DNA of 64,000 bases from Oceanicola sp. 22II-s10i (GTDB taxonomy: Bacteria; Pseudomonadota; Alphaproteobacteria; Rhodobacterales; Rhodobacteraceae): the NCBI RefSeq assembly GCF_002210105.1, contig NZ_AQQU01000003.1:124001-188000 (forward strand), written 5' to 3'. The notes below the pieces were generated by a model. The model ran no database searches and was not told where the DNA came from. It worked only from the letters and a program-made list of their open reading frames with translations. The position numbers were made by a program, and so were the translations under genes. Shown piece by piece: positions 32,374-40,864 of this stretch (its first letter is position 1; each line of letters begins with the position of its first letter).

Positions 32374-33402
32374 TCAGTAGGTTTCGACGAAGGAGCTGTC
32401 GACCAGCTGGTCGACGTTCAGGTCGCTGTCCACCAGCTTCTGATCCTTGAACCACTGCATCTGCGCGGCCACGTCGGTCTTGTTCAGCGCCATGCCCTCG
32501 TTCAGGTACATCGCGCCCTTCTGGATCGACGGCGCGGCCTTTTCGTAGGGCTGGTCGGGCGAGACGTATTTCGCGACCATCTTCGTCATCTCTTCCAGTT
32601 CCGCCGGGTCGGCGTTCGGGTCGAGGAAGACGCGGTTCATGTCCGCGATCCCCTTGGAATAGGCGCGGACGAAGCGTTCGACGACATCGCGGCGGTCCTC
32701 GATGTTCTTCACCGAGGTCAGCATGGCCGAGATCTGGTATTCCGTGTACTCGTTCAGCCAGCCGAGCTCATGCGCGGCGCCCGCGCCGGTCAGCGCCTTG
32801 GCGATATGCGGCACCATGATCATCACGTCGACCTGGCCCGACTTGAGCGCGGCGACCATCGCGCCGACCTTCTGCAGCGGGACCATCTTCATGTCGTCCA
32901 TCGACCAGCCTTTGCTGTTGGCGATCAGGTTGGTCATGTAGTGGAAGGTGGAGCCGACCTGCGTCATCGCGACCGTGTGGCCCTTGATGTCGTCGACCGT
33001 TTTCATGCCCGCGTCATAGGCCTGGTTCGAGGCCATGATCATCATGCCGTCGACGCCCTTCTTCTCGTGCAGGACGCCGCCGACCAGGCGCACGGCGTTC
33101 TTTTCCGCCAGGTTCATCAGGCCGCCGGTCACGCCGGCGATGCCGAAGTCCACGTCGCCGCTGGCGGTGGCGACGGCGATCGGCTGTGCGGCCTGGAAGA
33201 ATTCGAACGACACGTCGAGTCCTTCATCCGCGAAATAGCCCTTTTCGAAGGCGACGAAGCCCGCGCCGTGGCTGGTGAAGCGCAGCGCGCCGACCTTGAT
33301 CGCGTCGTTGGCGGTGGCGGCGGTGGCGCCGAGCGTCATGACGCCCGCGGTGACGGCAGAGACGCCGGCAAGCCACGCGCGGCGTGTGAGTTTCGTGAAC
33401 AT
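32374..33402 (-). CDS. ABC transporter substrate-binding protein, NMT1/SsuA type
   Basis: A 342-residue periplasmic receptor. The signal region has TRRAWLAG (residues 6-13) followed by a hydrophobic stretch ending ATAATAND, so Sec or Tat export is possible. The mature protein begins AIKVGALRFTSHGAGFVAFEKGYF, the NMT1/THI5-like lobe, with GDVDFGIAGVTGGLMNLAEK (about 80-99) as a ligand-pocket segment. Proteins of this type bind taurine, sulfonates, nitrate, or formyl-aminopyrimidine and other thiamine precursors. No sulfonatase or thi gene is adjacent, so substrate is open. Confidence 0.9.
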   Translation of the reverse strand: MFTKLTRRAWLAGVSAVTAGVMTLGATAATANDAIKVGALRFTSHGAGFVAFEKGYFADEGLDVSFEFFQAAQPIAVATASGDVDFGIAGVTGGLMNLAEKNAVRLVGGVLHEKKGVDGMMIMASNQAYDAGMKTVDDIKGHTVAMTQVGSTFHYMTNLIANSKGWSMDDMKMVPLQKVGAMVAALKSGQVDVMIMVPHIAKALTGAGAAHELGWLNEYTEYQISAMLTSVKNIEDRRDVVERFVRAYSKGIADMNRVFLDPNADPAELEEMTKMVAKYVSPDQPYEKAAPSIQKGAMYLNEGMALNKTDVAAQMQWFKDQKLVDSDLNVDQLVDSSFVETY

Positions 33403-33482
33403 TGGTGGTCCTCCCTTATCCCCGTTCGGGGTCGTTCTGTCCTGTCGCGGGGCAAGACGCCCCGAGGTCGCGAGACTTTGGC

Positions 33483-34298
33483 CTAAAACGTCTGTTTAGA
33501 AAAGGGGGTGTACTTATCAATTCCGGCAAAGCCAAGCAGGTCCAGCACGAGGGGAAGCTGAGCCGCGGCCATCTCGGCGCCGGTCTGGATCGGGGCGCCC
33601 TGCGCGGCGGCGCGGGTGAGGAACGGGGTGCGTTCGGGGCTGGTCACGACATCCGCCACGAGGGTGCCGGGGGCGAGGCCGGCAAGGTCGTGGGGCAGGC
33701 CGTTGCCATATAGCCCGACGGCACTGGCGTTCACGATCAGGCGGTAGGGCGAGACGTCTTCGGGGGAAGGGATCGCGCGCGCCTGCGGTCCGAGTGCTGC
33801 GGCAAGTGCGGCGGCCCGGTCGCCCTGCGGATCGGTCAGGTCGAGTGTCGCGCCGGCCTGCGCCAGCGCCACGGCGATGGCCGATCCCGCGCCGCCGCAG
33901 CCGAGGATCAGGGCGCGGAGGCCCTTCGGATCGACGCCATGCGCGGTCATGGCCGCAAGTAAACCGGCGCCGTCGGTGTTGTCCCCCCAAAGCGAGTCGC
34001 TCCCGCGCCGCGCCACCACGTTCACCGCCCCGGCCAGCCGGGCGGCGTCGGACATCGCATCGACCGCCCGCGCCGCCGCCTGTTTGTGCGGGGCGGTGAT
34101 CACTGCTCCCGCAAGGTTCGGCGCGCGCCTCAGCAGCTCCATCACGCCCATGAACCCTTCGGGCGGGACGTCGAGCGGCACCATCACGGCGTCCGCGCCG
34201 GTCTCCGACGCCCATGCGTTGAAGCACCCCGGCATCACCGTCTGCGCGACCGGATGGCCGATCATCAGCACAACCCGCGACGCCGCCGTCACGCCCAT
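33483..34298 (-). CDS. Shikimate dehydrogenase-like protein with altered shikimate-binding motif
   Basis: A 271-residue AroE/YdiB-superfamily NAD(P)-dependent dehydrogenase. The N-terminal domain has catalytic Lys72 (ITAPHK) and Asp109 (GDNTDG), and LILGCGGAGSA (about 130-140) is the nucleotide loop. The usual shikimate-binding segment, ending H-S-x-S-P, reads GHPVAQTVMP (14-23): both serines are replaced by Thr20 and Met22. That argues against a housekeeping AroE and for another hydroxy-acid or quinate-like substrate. It is divergent from the isochorismate-synthase-like gene across a 69-base gap. Confidence 0.82.
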   Translation of the reverse strand: MGVTAASRVVLMIGHPVAQTVMPGCFNAWASETGADAVMVPLDVPPEGFMGVMELLRRAPNLAGAVITAPHKQAAARAVDAMSDAARLAGAVNVVARRGSDSLWGDNTDGAGLLAAMTAHGVDPKGLRALILGCGGAGSAIAVALAQAGATLDLTDPQGDRAAALAAALGPQARAIPSPEDVSPYRLIVNASAVGLYGNGLPHDLAGLAPGTLVADVVTSPERTPFLTRAAAQGAPIQTGAEMAAAQLPLVLDLLGFAGIDKYTPFSKQTF

Positions 34299-34367
34299 TG
34301 CCGCCCCCTCTGGACCCTTGCCGTCATCCCGGCCATCTTGCCGCCCGGAATCGGGAGAGGAAAGACG

Positions 34368-35519
34368 ATGACGCAACTCACGCCGCAGCAACGCGCCGCC
34401 TGCGCCCGCGCCGCCGGGGGCGGTCTGCCTTTCGCGCTGTGGCGGATGCCGGGGGCTGATGCGTTCTCGATGATCGTCTCGACCTCCGATCCGTTCGAGG
34501 GGCCGGTATTCGGCGACGACATCGCGCCTGCCTTCGCCGTCGCCCCGTTCCGGACGGAGGACGGCAACGTCGCGTGGCACCTGCCTGCGGATATCGTCGT
34601 GACCGATACGCTGGCCTATCGCCATGGGGCGGAGTTCCGGCCCGATGCCGCGACCAACGCGCAGGACGCCTTCGCGGCGCTGCCACAGGCGGAGCCTGTG
34701 CAGGCCGCACCGTCGGACCTGCCCGATCCCGCGCCGACACCACGCGCGGCGTATGAGGCGCGCGTTGCCCGTGCCGTCGCGGCGATCAAACGGGGCGAGG
34801 CGGAAAAGATCGTCTGTTCCCGAGTCGACCCGCGCCCGCTGGCGCCGGACCACGACCTGCGCGACTTGGCGGAAGCGCTGGCGCGGGCTTATCCGGCGGC
34901 CTTTGTCTGTCTTATCTCATCCGCACCCTCGGGCACATGGCTGGTGGCGACGCCGGAAATCCTGCTCTCCGCCGACGACAGCGGGGTCGAGACGATGGCG
35001 CTGGCCGGGACCCAGTGGCCCGAACCGGGGGCGGACATCGCGGCGCTGACGTGGCCGGAGAAGATCGTCGACGAACAGGCCGTGGTCGCCCGCGAGATCC
35101 GGCGCGCTTTCGAGGCGGCGGGGCTCAGCCGCTTCACCGAAACTCCGGCGGGCACCGTGCAGGCCGCGAACCTCTGCCACCTGCGGTCCGACTTCCACGC
35201 GCCGCCCGCTCCGCCCGCGCAGCTGGCCGATCTTCTCCGCCGCCTGCATCCGACCTCGGCCGTCTGCGGCATGCCGCGGGCCGCCGCCCGTGACTTCATC
35301 CTGGACGAAGAGGGTGCGACGCGCGGCTTCTACACGGGTTATCTCGGACCCGTGGCGCTGGACGGTCTGACCCGGCTTCAGGTGAACCTGCGCACGGCAC
35401 GGATCACGCCGACCCATGCCTTCCTGCATGTCGGCGGCGGGATCGTCGCGGCCTCGGACCCGGCGACGGAATACGAGGAAACGGTGCAGAAGGCCCGCAC
35501 CATCGGGGCCGTGCTCTAG
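34368..35519 (+). CDS. Isochorismate synthase-like chorismate-binding enzyme
   Basis: A 383-residue single-domain chorismate-utilising enzyme resembling EntC/MenF/DhbC, which isomerise chorismate to isochorismate. Evidence: KIVCSRVDPRPL (active-site lysine strand), SGTWLVATPEILL, ALAGTQ, EKIVDEQAVVAREIRRAF and LHPTSAVCGMPRAAARDFI, then GFYTGYLGPV. TrpE/PabB-type features are weaker. Isochorismate normally feeds 2,3-dihydroxybenzoate siderophores, salicylate or menaquinone; no partner gene is present in the window. AGAGGAAAG lies just before the ATG. The stop abuts the end of the convergent thioesterase array. Confidence 0.8.
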   Translation: MTQLTPQQRAACARAAGGGLPFALWRMPGADAFSMIVSTSDPFEGPVFGDDIAPAFAVAPFRTEDGNVAWHLPADIVVTDTLAYRHGAEFRPDAATNAQDAFAALPQAEPVQAAPSDLPDPAPTPRAAYEARVARAVAAIKRGEAEKIVCSRVDPRPLAPDHDLRDLAEALARAYPAAFVCLISSAPSGTWLVATPEILLSADDSGVETMALAGTQWPEPGADIAALTWPEKIVDEQAVVAREIRRAFEAAGLSRFTETPAGTVQAANLCHLRSDFHAPPAPPAQLADLLRRLHPTSAVCGMPRAAARDFILDEEGATRGFYTGYLGPVALDGLTRLQVNLRTARITPTHAFLHVGGGIVAASDPATEYEETVQKARTIGAVL

Positions 35520-35520
35520 G

Positions 35521-35988
35521 CTACTTGCGGATGCCCATGGGGCGACCGACCCAGTCGGGCACCGGATCCTTGCTGTGCTCGGCCAGCATCGCCTCCATCT
35601 TCGCCAGCACCTCGGGCGGGTAGGGCACGACCTTGGGCCCGGTCCGGTCGACATGCAGCGAGATGCCTTCGCCGGTGGCCGACAGCCAGCCGTCCTCGTG
35701 ATAGAGCTCCTGGCAGAAGTGATAGGCCTTGGGCCCCACGTCCAGCAGGCGGAAGATCGAATAGACCGTCGAGCCGGGCGGCAGTTCCCGGACATAGCGG
35801 ATCCGGAACTCGGCCGAGAAGGTTGTGAACGGATGATCCGCGTCGGAATAGGGCACGCCGAGGCCGAAGACCTCCTGCACCTCGTCCACGCCCCAGTCGA
35901 ACAGGACCACGTAATAGGCCATGTTCAGATGGCCGTTGTGGTCGATCCATTCGGGTTTCAGCGTCTGGTTGGCGGCGCGGTAGCTCAT
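35521..35988 (-). CDS. Hotdog-fold thioesterase, tandem copy 3
   Basis: A 155-residue acyl-CoA thioesterase of the 4HBT/FcbC-like hotdog family. The signature LKPEWIDHNGHLNMAYYVVLFDWG spans residues 10-33; the Asp-His-Asn-Gly-His segment lines the active site. Related proteins include betainyl-CoA thioesterase of carnitine breakdown. The C-terminal VPDWVGRPMGIRK repeats in all three tandem copies. The start overlaps the previous stop by four bases (ATGA). Last gene of a four-gene unit with a rhodanese. Confidence 0.85.
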   Translation of the reverse strand: MSYRAANQTLKPEWIDHNGHLNMAYYVVLFDWGVDEVQEVFGLGVPYSDADHPFTTFSAEFRIRYVRELPPGSTVYSIFRLLDVGPKAYHFCQELYHEDGWLSATGEGISLHVDRTGPKVVPYPPEVLAKMEAMLAEHSKDPVPDWVGRPMGIRK

Positions 35989-36458
35989 GCGGGTTCCTTT
36001 CTCAGCCCCATCGGGCGGCCGACCCAGTCGAGGGGCGGCAGGTCTTTCTGGCTCTCGTGGATCGCCAGCAGCTTGTCCATGATCTCCGGCGGATAGGGCG
36101 CAACGCGCGGGCCGGACTTGTCGATATGCAGGCTGATGTTCTCGCCCGTGGCCGCCAGCCAGCCGTCGACGTGGCGCAGTTCCTGAGCGTAATGGAACGC
36201 CTTGGGCCCGACCTCGAGCATGCGGAAACTGACGCGGACCTTGTCCTCCAGCTTCAGCTCGCGGATGTAGCGGACCCGGAATTCCCCGGCAAAGGTCGTG
36301 TGCCGCGTCGCCTCGCGGTACTTGGGACCGAAACCGATCTGGCGGAACACGAAGCTGCATCCGGTGTCGAACAGCACGCCGTAGAAGGCCATGTTCAGGT
36401 GCCCATTGTGGTCGATCCACTCGGGTCTCAGCGTCATCTCGGGCGAGATCAGTTCCAT
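35985..36458 (-). CDS. Hotdog-fold thioesterase, tandem copy 2
   Basis: A 157-residue paralogue of its two neighbours. LRPEWIDHNGHLNMAFYGVLFD (about 10-31), FRVRYIRELKLEDKVRVSF and the end LDWVGRPMGLRK show the same architecture. It overlaps copy 3 by ATGA and abuts copy 1 by one base. All three are intact, which suggests subfunctionalised enzymes (possibly a hetero-oligomer) rather than a decaying duplication. Confidence 0.85.
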   Translation of the reverse strand: MELISPEMTLRPEWIDHNGHLNMAFYGVLFDTGCSFVFRQIGFGPKYREATRHTTFAGEFRVRYIRELKLEDKVRVSFRMLEVGPKAFHYAQELRHVDGWLAATGENISLHIDKSGPRVAPYPPEIMDKLLAIHESQKDLPPLDWVGRPMGLRKEPA

Positions 36459-36970
36459 CAGCCGCGTACTCCCAATGGCGCGCCCACCCAGTCCGGCAGG
36501 CCGATCGCCCTGTGTTCCTGTTCCATCGCCTCCAGCCGCGCCTGAACCTCGGGCGGATGCGGCACGACCTTGCGGGTCTGCATGTCCACGTGAAGGTTCA
36601 GTGTCTCGGCGGTGGCCGATATCCAGCCGTCCTCATGGACCAGCTCCTGCGCGAAGTGGAAGGTCTTGGTGCCCGCCTTCACGAGTATGAAGCTGCAGCG
36701 CACCATGTCGCCCGAGTGGATTTCGCGCAGGTAGCGGACGCGGAAATCCCCGGTGAACGAGGTGAAGCCCGAGGCGTCCCGATGCGGGCCGCCCAGCCCG
36801 AGCGCGCGGAAGCCGGGGCCCGAGCCCCAGTCGAACAGCACGCCGTAAAAGGCCATGTTCAGATGCCCGTTGAAGTCCTCCCATTCCGGGCGGACCTCCA
36901 TCGGGTCGCTCATGTAGCGGTTGCCGACCATAGCGCCCTGAAGGACAGGGCGCTGCAGGTCAAAGCTCAT
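36458..36970 (-). CDS. Hotdog-fold thioesterase, tandem copy 1
   Basis: A 170-residue member of the same array with a longer N-terminal segment (about 24 residues) before VRPEWEDFNGHLNMAFYGVLFDWG, where the usual D-H-N is D-F-N: the histidine is a phenylalanine. C-terminus LPDWVGAPLGVRG aligns with copies 2 and 3. It overlaps the rhodanese gene by four bases. The first Met may be too far upstream; internal MVGNRYM or MEVRPEW would give lengths closer to the paralogues. Confidence 0.83.
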   Translation of the reverse strand: MSFDLQRPVLQGAMVGNRYMSDPMEVRPEWEDFNGHLNMAFYGVLFDWGSGPGFRALGLGGPHRDASGFTSFTGDFRVRYLREIHSGDMVRCSFILVKAGTKTFHFAQELVHEDGWISATAETLNLHVDMQTRKVVPHPPEVQARLEAMEQEHRAIGLPDWVGAPLGVRG

Positions 36971-37362
36971 GCGCCCTTGGCCTTTCGCTCGGCCACGGGC
37001 AGCTCGGCTTTCTTCCAGCCGCCGAAGCCGCCCTTGAGGTTGATCGCCTTGACGCCCATCTCCTGCGCGACCTGCGTCGCCAGCAGGCTGCGCCAGCCCG
37101 ACGCGCAGTAGAAGACGAAGGTCTTGTCCTCGGCGAACCAGTCCTTGTGGTAGGGGCTTTCCGGGTCGATCCAGAATTCGAGCATCCCGCGCGGCGCGTG
37201 CTTGGCGCCGGGGATCATGCCGTCACGTTCCAGTTCGCGCACGTCGCGGATGTCGACGAACACCACGTCCGCGTCATCGCGCTTGGTGTTGGCATCCGTG
37301 TTTTCCCAGCTCGTCACCTGCGCTTCGGCGCGGGCCATGAGGTCCTTGATTCCGACGGCCAT
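36967..37362 (-). CDS. Rhodanese-domain sulfurtransferase
   Basis: A 131-residue single rhodanese domain. DVVFVDIRDVRELERDGMIPGAKHAPRGML forms the first half (written in the family order DIR, EL, G-IPGA, A-R), and FYCASGWRSLLA carries the active-site Cys86. It could transfer sulfur to cyanide, thioredoxin or other acceptors. Four-base overlap with the first thioesterase gene shows it leads that operon; the functional link between a sulfurtransferase and thioesterases is not obvious. An AGGAAGAG-like ribosome site precedes the ATG. Confidence 0.9.
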   Translation of the reverse strand: MAVGIKDLMARAEAQVTSWENTDANTKRDDADVVFVDIRDVRELERDGMIPGAKHAPRGMLEFWIDPESPYHKDWFAEDKTFVFYCASGWRSLLATQVAQEMGVKAINLKGGFGGWKKAELPVAERKAKGA

Positions 37363-37762
37363 TGTCTCTTCCTCCGTATGGTTGCCGGGAAGGTGCCGCG
37401 TGGTGCGGGGAAGGGCAAGGGGGAGGTGGGAGATTGGTGGTGTTGGCGGGTATGTGGGCGAAGTGAATGCGCGTTTGCCCGCTGGATACCTCTCCCGACC
37501 GGGCGCGGAATCAAGGCGAAGCCGCCGCGCCGAGCGCCTGCCCGTCCCGGCGGGTAGGCGCTGTGTCACCCGCGCGATGACCTTGGGCAGAGGAGGAACG
37601 TGGGGGGATAAAGTGCGTCGTTCGGTCGTCAGGGCGCCCACCCACGGGCAGGCTTGCCCGGCGTTGTGAATGCGGAGAGAGCCTGCAGTCTGCGCAGCCG
37701 CACCCGAGCGACAACGGGGCCCCGTGCGGCCGCGCAGGGCGGGGATCACCCCGCCCGCCGCC
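37363..37762. other. 400-bp gene-free region with a strong hairpin
   Basis: Between the rhodanese start and the gatB stop. No convincing ORF or repeat-family copy. The notable structure is a 12-bp stem at 37533-37544 / 37551-37562 (AGCGCCTGCCCG with CGGGTAGGCGCT, one G-U pair) with loop TCCCGG. It has no U-run on either strand. Promoter for the rhodanese-thioesterase operon should lie at the left end but no convincing -35/-10 is visible. Confidence 0.5.
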
Positions 37763-39274
37763 TCACAGACCGAGCTTCTGCGTCACCAGTTCGTTGACCG
37801 CCGCCGGGTTGGCCTTGCCGCCGGTGGCCTTCATCACCTGACCGACGAACCAGCCCGCCAGCTTTGGGTTCTGCTTGGCCTTCTCGACCTGCGCCGGGTT
37901 GGCCGCGATCACCTCGTCCACCGCCGCTTCGATCGCGCCGGTGTCGGTGACCTGCTTCATGCCCTCGGTCTCGACGATCTCTTCCGGATCACGACCGGAA
38001 GTATACGCGATTTCAAAGACATCCTTGGCGATCTTGCCGCTGATGTCGCCCTTGGTGATCAGGCCCACGATCTTGCCGAGCGCCTCGGGAGTGATCGGGC
38101 TGTCGGTGATCTCGTGATCTTCCTTCTTCAGCCGGCCGAACAGCTCGTTGATGACCCAGTTCGCCGCGAGCTTGCCGTCGCGCCCCTCGGCCACCTTCTC
38201 GAAGAAGGCCGCGTTCTCGGCCTCGGCGGTCAGCACAGACGCGTCGTATTCGGAAAGGCCGAAGTCATTGACGAACCGCGCCTTCTTCGCATCCGGCAGT
38301 TCCGGCAGCGATCCCGCGATCTCGTCCACCCACGCCTGTTCGATCTCCAGCGGCAGGAGGTCCGGGTCGGGGAAATAGCGGTAATCCTGCGCCTCTTCCT
38401 TTGACCGCATCGACCGGGTTTCGCCCTTGTCGGGATCGTAGAGCCGTGTCTCCTGATCGACTTTGCCGCCGGCCTCAAGGATCTGGATCTGCCGACGCGC
38501 TTCGTAATCAATGGCTTGCTGGATGAACCTCATGGAGTTCATGTTCTTGATCTCGCACCGCGTCCCCAGATGCGAGAAATCGCCGCTCTCGCGGTATTTC
38601 TCGTACTGCCCGATCCGGCAGACCGAAACATTGACGTCCGCGCGCAGGTTGCCGTTCTGCATGTTGCCGTCGCAGGTCCCGAGATAGCGCAGGATCTGGC
38701 GCAGCTTGCCCATGTAGGCGGCGGCTTCTTCCGGGCCGCGGATGTCGGGGCGCGACACGATCTCCATCAGCGGCACGCCGGTGCGGTTGATGTCGATGAA
38801 GGACATGTTCGGATCCATGTCATGGATCGACTTGCCCGCGTCCTGTTCCAGATGAATGCGCTCGATCCGCACCAAGCGTGCCACGCCCGGAGCCATGTCG
38901 ACCAGGATTTCCCCTTCGCCGACAATAGGATGGTAGAGCTGGCTGATCTGATAGCCCTGCGGGTTGTCGGGGTAGAAGTAGTTCTTGCGGTCAAAGGCCG
39001 AGAACAGGTTGATCTCCGCCCGCAGTCCAAGCCCCGTCCGGACCGCCTGCGCCACGCAGAATTCATTGATCACGGGCAGCATGCCCGGCATGGCCGCATC
39101 CACGAAAGAGACGTTGGAATTGGGTTCCGCCCCGAACTGCGTCGAGGCGCCCGAGAACAGCTTGGCGCGGGCCGAGACCTGTGCGTGCACCTCCATCCCG
39201 ATGACCAGTTCCCAGTCGTGCTTCGCCCCTGCGATCACCTTGGGTTTCGGCGTCTCATACGCGAGATCCAGCAT
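37763..39274 (-). CDS. gatB: Aspartyl/glutamyl-tRNA amidotransferase subunit B
   Basis: A 503-residue GatB, the kinase/transamidase-linking subunit of GatCAB, which converts Glu-tRNAGln (and Asp-tRNAAsn) to the amidated forms. [21 protein letters not shown] (about 26-46) begins the cradle domain, [13 protein letters not shown] and [21 protein letters not shown] follow, and the C-terminal YqeY-like tail ends [15 protein letters not shown]. Start [10 protein letters not shown] chosen over an upstream Met with no ribosome site. gatA and gatC are not in the window. The conserved hypothetical upstream may share the transcript. Confidence 0.97.
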   Translation of the reverse strand: MLDLAYETPKPKVIAGAKHDWELVIGMEVHAQVSARAKLFSGASTQFGAEPNSNVSFVDAAMPGMLPVINEFCVAQAVRTGLGLRAEINLFSAFDRKNYFYPDNPQGYQISQLYHPIVGEGEILVDMAPGVARLVRIERIHLEQDAGKSIHDMDPNMSFIDINRTGVPLMEIVSRPDIRGPEEAAAYMGKLRQILRYLGTCDGNMQNGNLRADVNVSVCRIGQYEKYRESGDFSHLGTRCEIKNMNSMRFIQQAIDYEARRQIQILEAGGKVDQETRLYDPDKGETRSMRSKEEAQDYRYFPDPDLLPLEIEQAWVDEIAGSLPELPDAKKARFVNDFGLSEYDASVLTAEAENAAFFEKVAEGRDGKLAANWVINELFGRLKKEDHEITDSPITPEALGKIVGLITKGDISGKIAKDVFEIAYTSGRDPEEIVETEGMKQVTDTGAIEAAVDEVIAANPAQVEKAKQNPKLAGWFVGQVMKATGGKANPAAVNELVTQKLGL

Positions 39275-39338
39275 GGCCCGTCCTTTCCGGCTGTCGATCA
39301 CAGCCTTCTAGGACAGGGCCGATAGGGGGGCAAGTGCC

Positions 39339-40685
39339 TCAGTCCGCCTCGCGCAGATGAACGCCTTCGGCGGTGAATTCGACGATGTGTCCCTGTGCGA
39401 GTTCCTCGTGAAACTCGCGCGAGATCAGCGAACGCGCGATGGCCTCGCCTTCCTCGGCCAGCACGTCGGAGGCGGGCAGGGCGACAAAGGGCGACTGCTG
39501 GGCTTCGGCCCAGTAACGCGGGTAGAGTTCGCGCAGGTCGTTGCGCAGGACCTTTCCGAACCGTTCATGGATGGCGGCACGGTTTTCACGCGCGCCGGCA
39601 CGCATGTCGTCGGGCGCGCTGCTCGGGTCCATGACGATGCCGCAATGCGCGGCGATCAGGTTGGCCATCCGCTGGCCGGGGCGGAACTGCAGGATGTCGT
39701 TCAGCCCCTCGAGATAGCGGTCGAGGTCCAGCCGCCCGGCCGCTTCGGGCACGGCGCGCAGCACGTCGAGCCAGACCCAGGCATACCCGGCATCTCCCCA
39801 CAGGTCCTCGGTCCGTTCGGCGGTCTCGTGGGCCTGATCGTCCAGCATCTCGAAGGACCCGAACCACCGAGGCAGCAGCTGGAGGCCGTAGGTGCGCATG
39901 TGGCGCGGGTTCGTGGGGTCGAGGTCGATCAGATCGGCATAGTCGTCCGCCACCCGGTCCCGCGCATCGGGCGCACCCAGAAGCGCGGTGCAGCGGGCCT
40001 CGGCCAGCAGGGCGCTGTTTTCCTCGACCGGGCAGAACTGGTCCAGGATCTCGCCCGCGCGGCGGAAGTGATACAGGAACTCGGGGTTGTCCGCGGGCGG
40101 ACGGGCCGAGGGCCGGCGGGGGCCGAGCATGGCCATGCCGATGTCCATATGCGCCTGCGCGACGACGACGCCCACACCCCAGGACGAGCTGTAATCCTCC
40201 AGCGCTTCCTCCAGCGAGGCGATGATCGAGGTGTCGGGTGCCTCGCCCGCCGCGACGGCGACGCGGGCGGCTTCCACGAAATCGGATCGCGCACCGAGCG
40301 ACAGCAGCGCCGCATGGCTCTGACCGTCCATGATGGTTTCGCGGTTCCGGTCGGTTTCCGCGATCAGGCGGCCGAGCACGTCCCACTGGTCCTGCCGGAC
40401 AAGGAACTGGCCCTTGCCGATATAGGTCTGGCGCACCTGATCTTCCTGCGCATGCGAGTGCACGGGGAGCAGCAAGCCGCGATCGCGGCTGTTTCGCGGC
40501 TGGCGCCCCTTGGTCAGGCTCATGGCGAACTGGGCAAAGCCTACGGCGTCGGTCTGGCTGCGGGCCGCTGGCTTCGGTGCACCTTTACGCGCCTTGCCAT
40601 CGGCACCGGGCGAACGCCCGCGATCTCCGCGCCCGGAGAGGGGCAGGGCAGAAAAGATGTCGTTGATCCGGTCGATACCGCGCAT
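39339..40685 (-). CDS. Conserved hypothetical, TPR-like helical protein
   Basis: A 448-residue protein with no family I can name. The first 60 residues are basic and low-complexity (RGDRGRSPGADGKARKGAPKP). From about 85 the sequence is alpha-helical with tetratricopeptide-like spacing: ARVAVAAGEAPDTSIIASLEEALEDY, ADDYADLIDLDPTNPRHMRTYG, and EILDQFCPVEENSALLAEARCTALLG. LPRWFGSFEMLDDQA and WGDAGYAWVWLDVL are Trp-rich. No signal peptide or membrane helix. It is 64 bases upstream of gatB on the same strand. Codon use is normal for the window, supporting a real gene; the start could be a downstream Met (MSLTKGRQ). Confidence 0.7.
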   Translation of the reverse strand: MRGIDRINDIFSALPLSGRGDRGRSPGADGKARKGAPKPAARSQTDAVGFAQFAMSLTKGRQPRNSRDRGLLLPVHSHAQEDQVRQTYIGKGQFLVRQDQWDVLGRLIAETDRNRETIMDGQSHAALLSLGARSDFVEAARVAVAAGEAPDTSIIASLEEALEDYSSSWGVGVVVAQAHMDIGMAMLGPRRPSARPPADNPEFLYHFRRAGEILDQFCPVEENSALLAEARCTALLGAPDARDRVADDYADLIDLDPTNPRHMRTYGLQLLPRWFGSFEMLDDQAHETAERTEDLWGDAGYAWVWLDVLRAVPEAAGRLDLDRYLEGLNDILQFRPGQRMANLIAAHCGIVMDPSSAPDDMRAGARENRAAIHERFGKVLRNDLRELYPRYWAEAQQSPFVALPASDVLAEEGEAIARSLISREFHEELAQGHIVEFTAEGVHLREAD

Positions 40686-40785
40686 GTCGTGGCTCCGCTG
40701 ATGCGATGCACAACAGATGCGCGTGGTTTCCGGCTGAATAATGGCTGCTTTCAGGAGATACGGCGGAAGTTTCGCGAAGGATAAC

Positions 40786-40825
40786 CATGAAAATGCCCCC
40801 GGTCAGCGGGATTGTGACCGGGGGC
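40786..40825 (-). terminator. Rho-independent terminator after the DJ-1/PfpI gene
   Basis: A 10-bp stem GCCCCCGGTC / GACCGGGGGC with an 11-base loop; on the minus strand it is followed by ATTTTCATGG. It begins about 40 bases after the stop of the gene at 40865-41425. Confidence 0.72.
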
Positions 40826-40864
40826 GGGGGCGTCAAAGCCCTGATTCACAGGCGATATCAGCGC

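Noticed and set aside
33440-33470. Hairpin GGGGC-AAGAC-GCCCC as a terminator after the AroE-like gene
   Set aside because: The stem is only 5 bp and no U-rich tail follows on the minus strand.
35985-36970. A decaying duplication in the thioesterase array
   Set aside because: All three copies are full length, overlap in a tidy operon and keep the fold motifs; only one active-site-region residue differs in copy 1.
36967-37749. Long upstream extension of the rhodanese frame
   Set aside because: The added residues are low-complexity and the internal ATG at 37360-37362 has a purine-rich ribosome site and gives the normal domain length.
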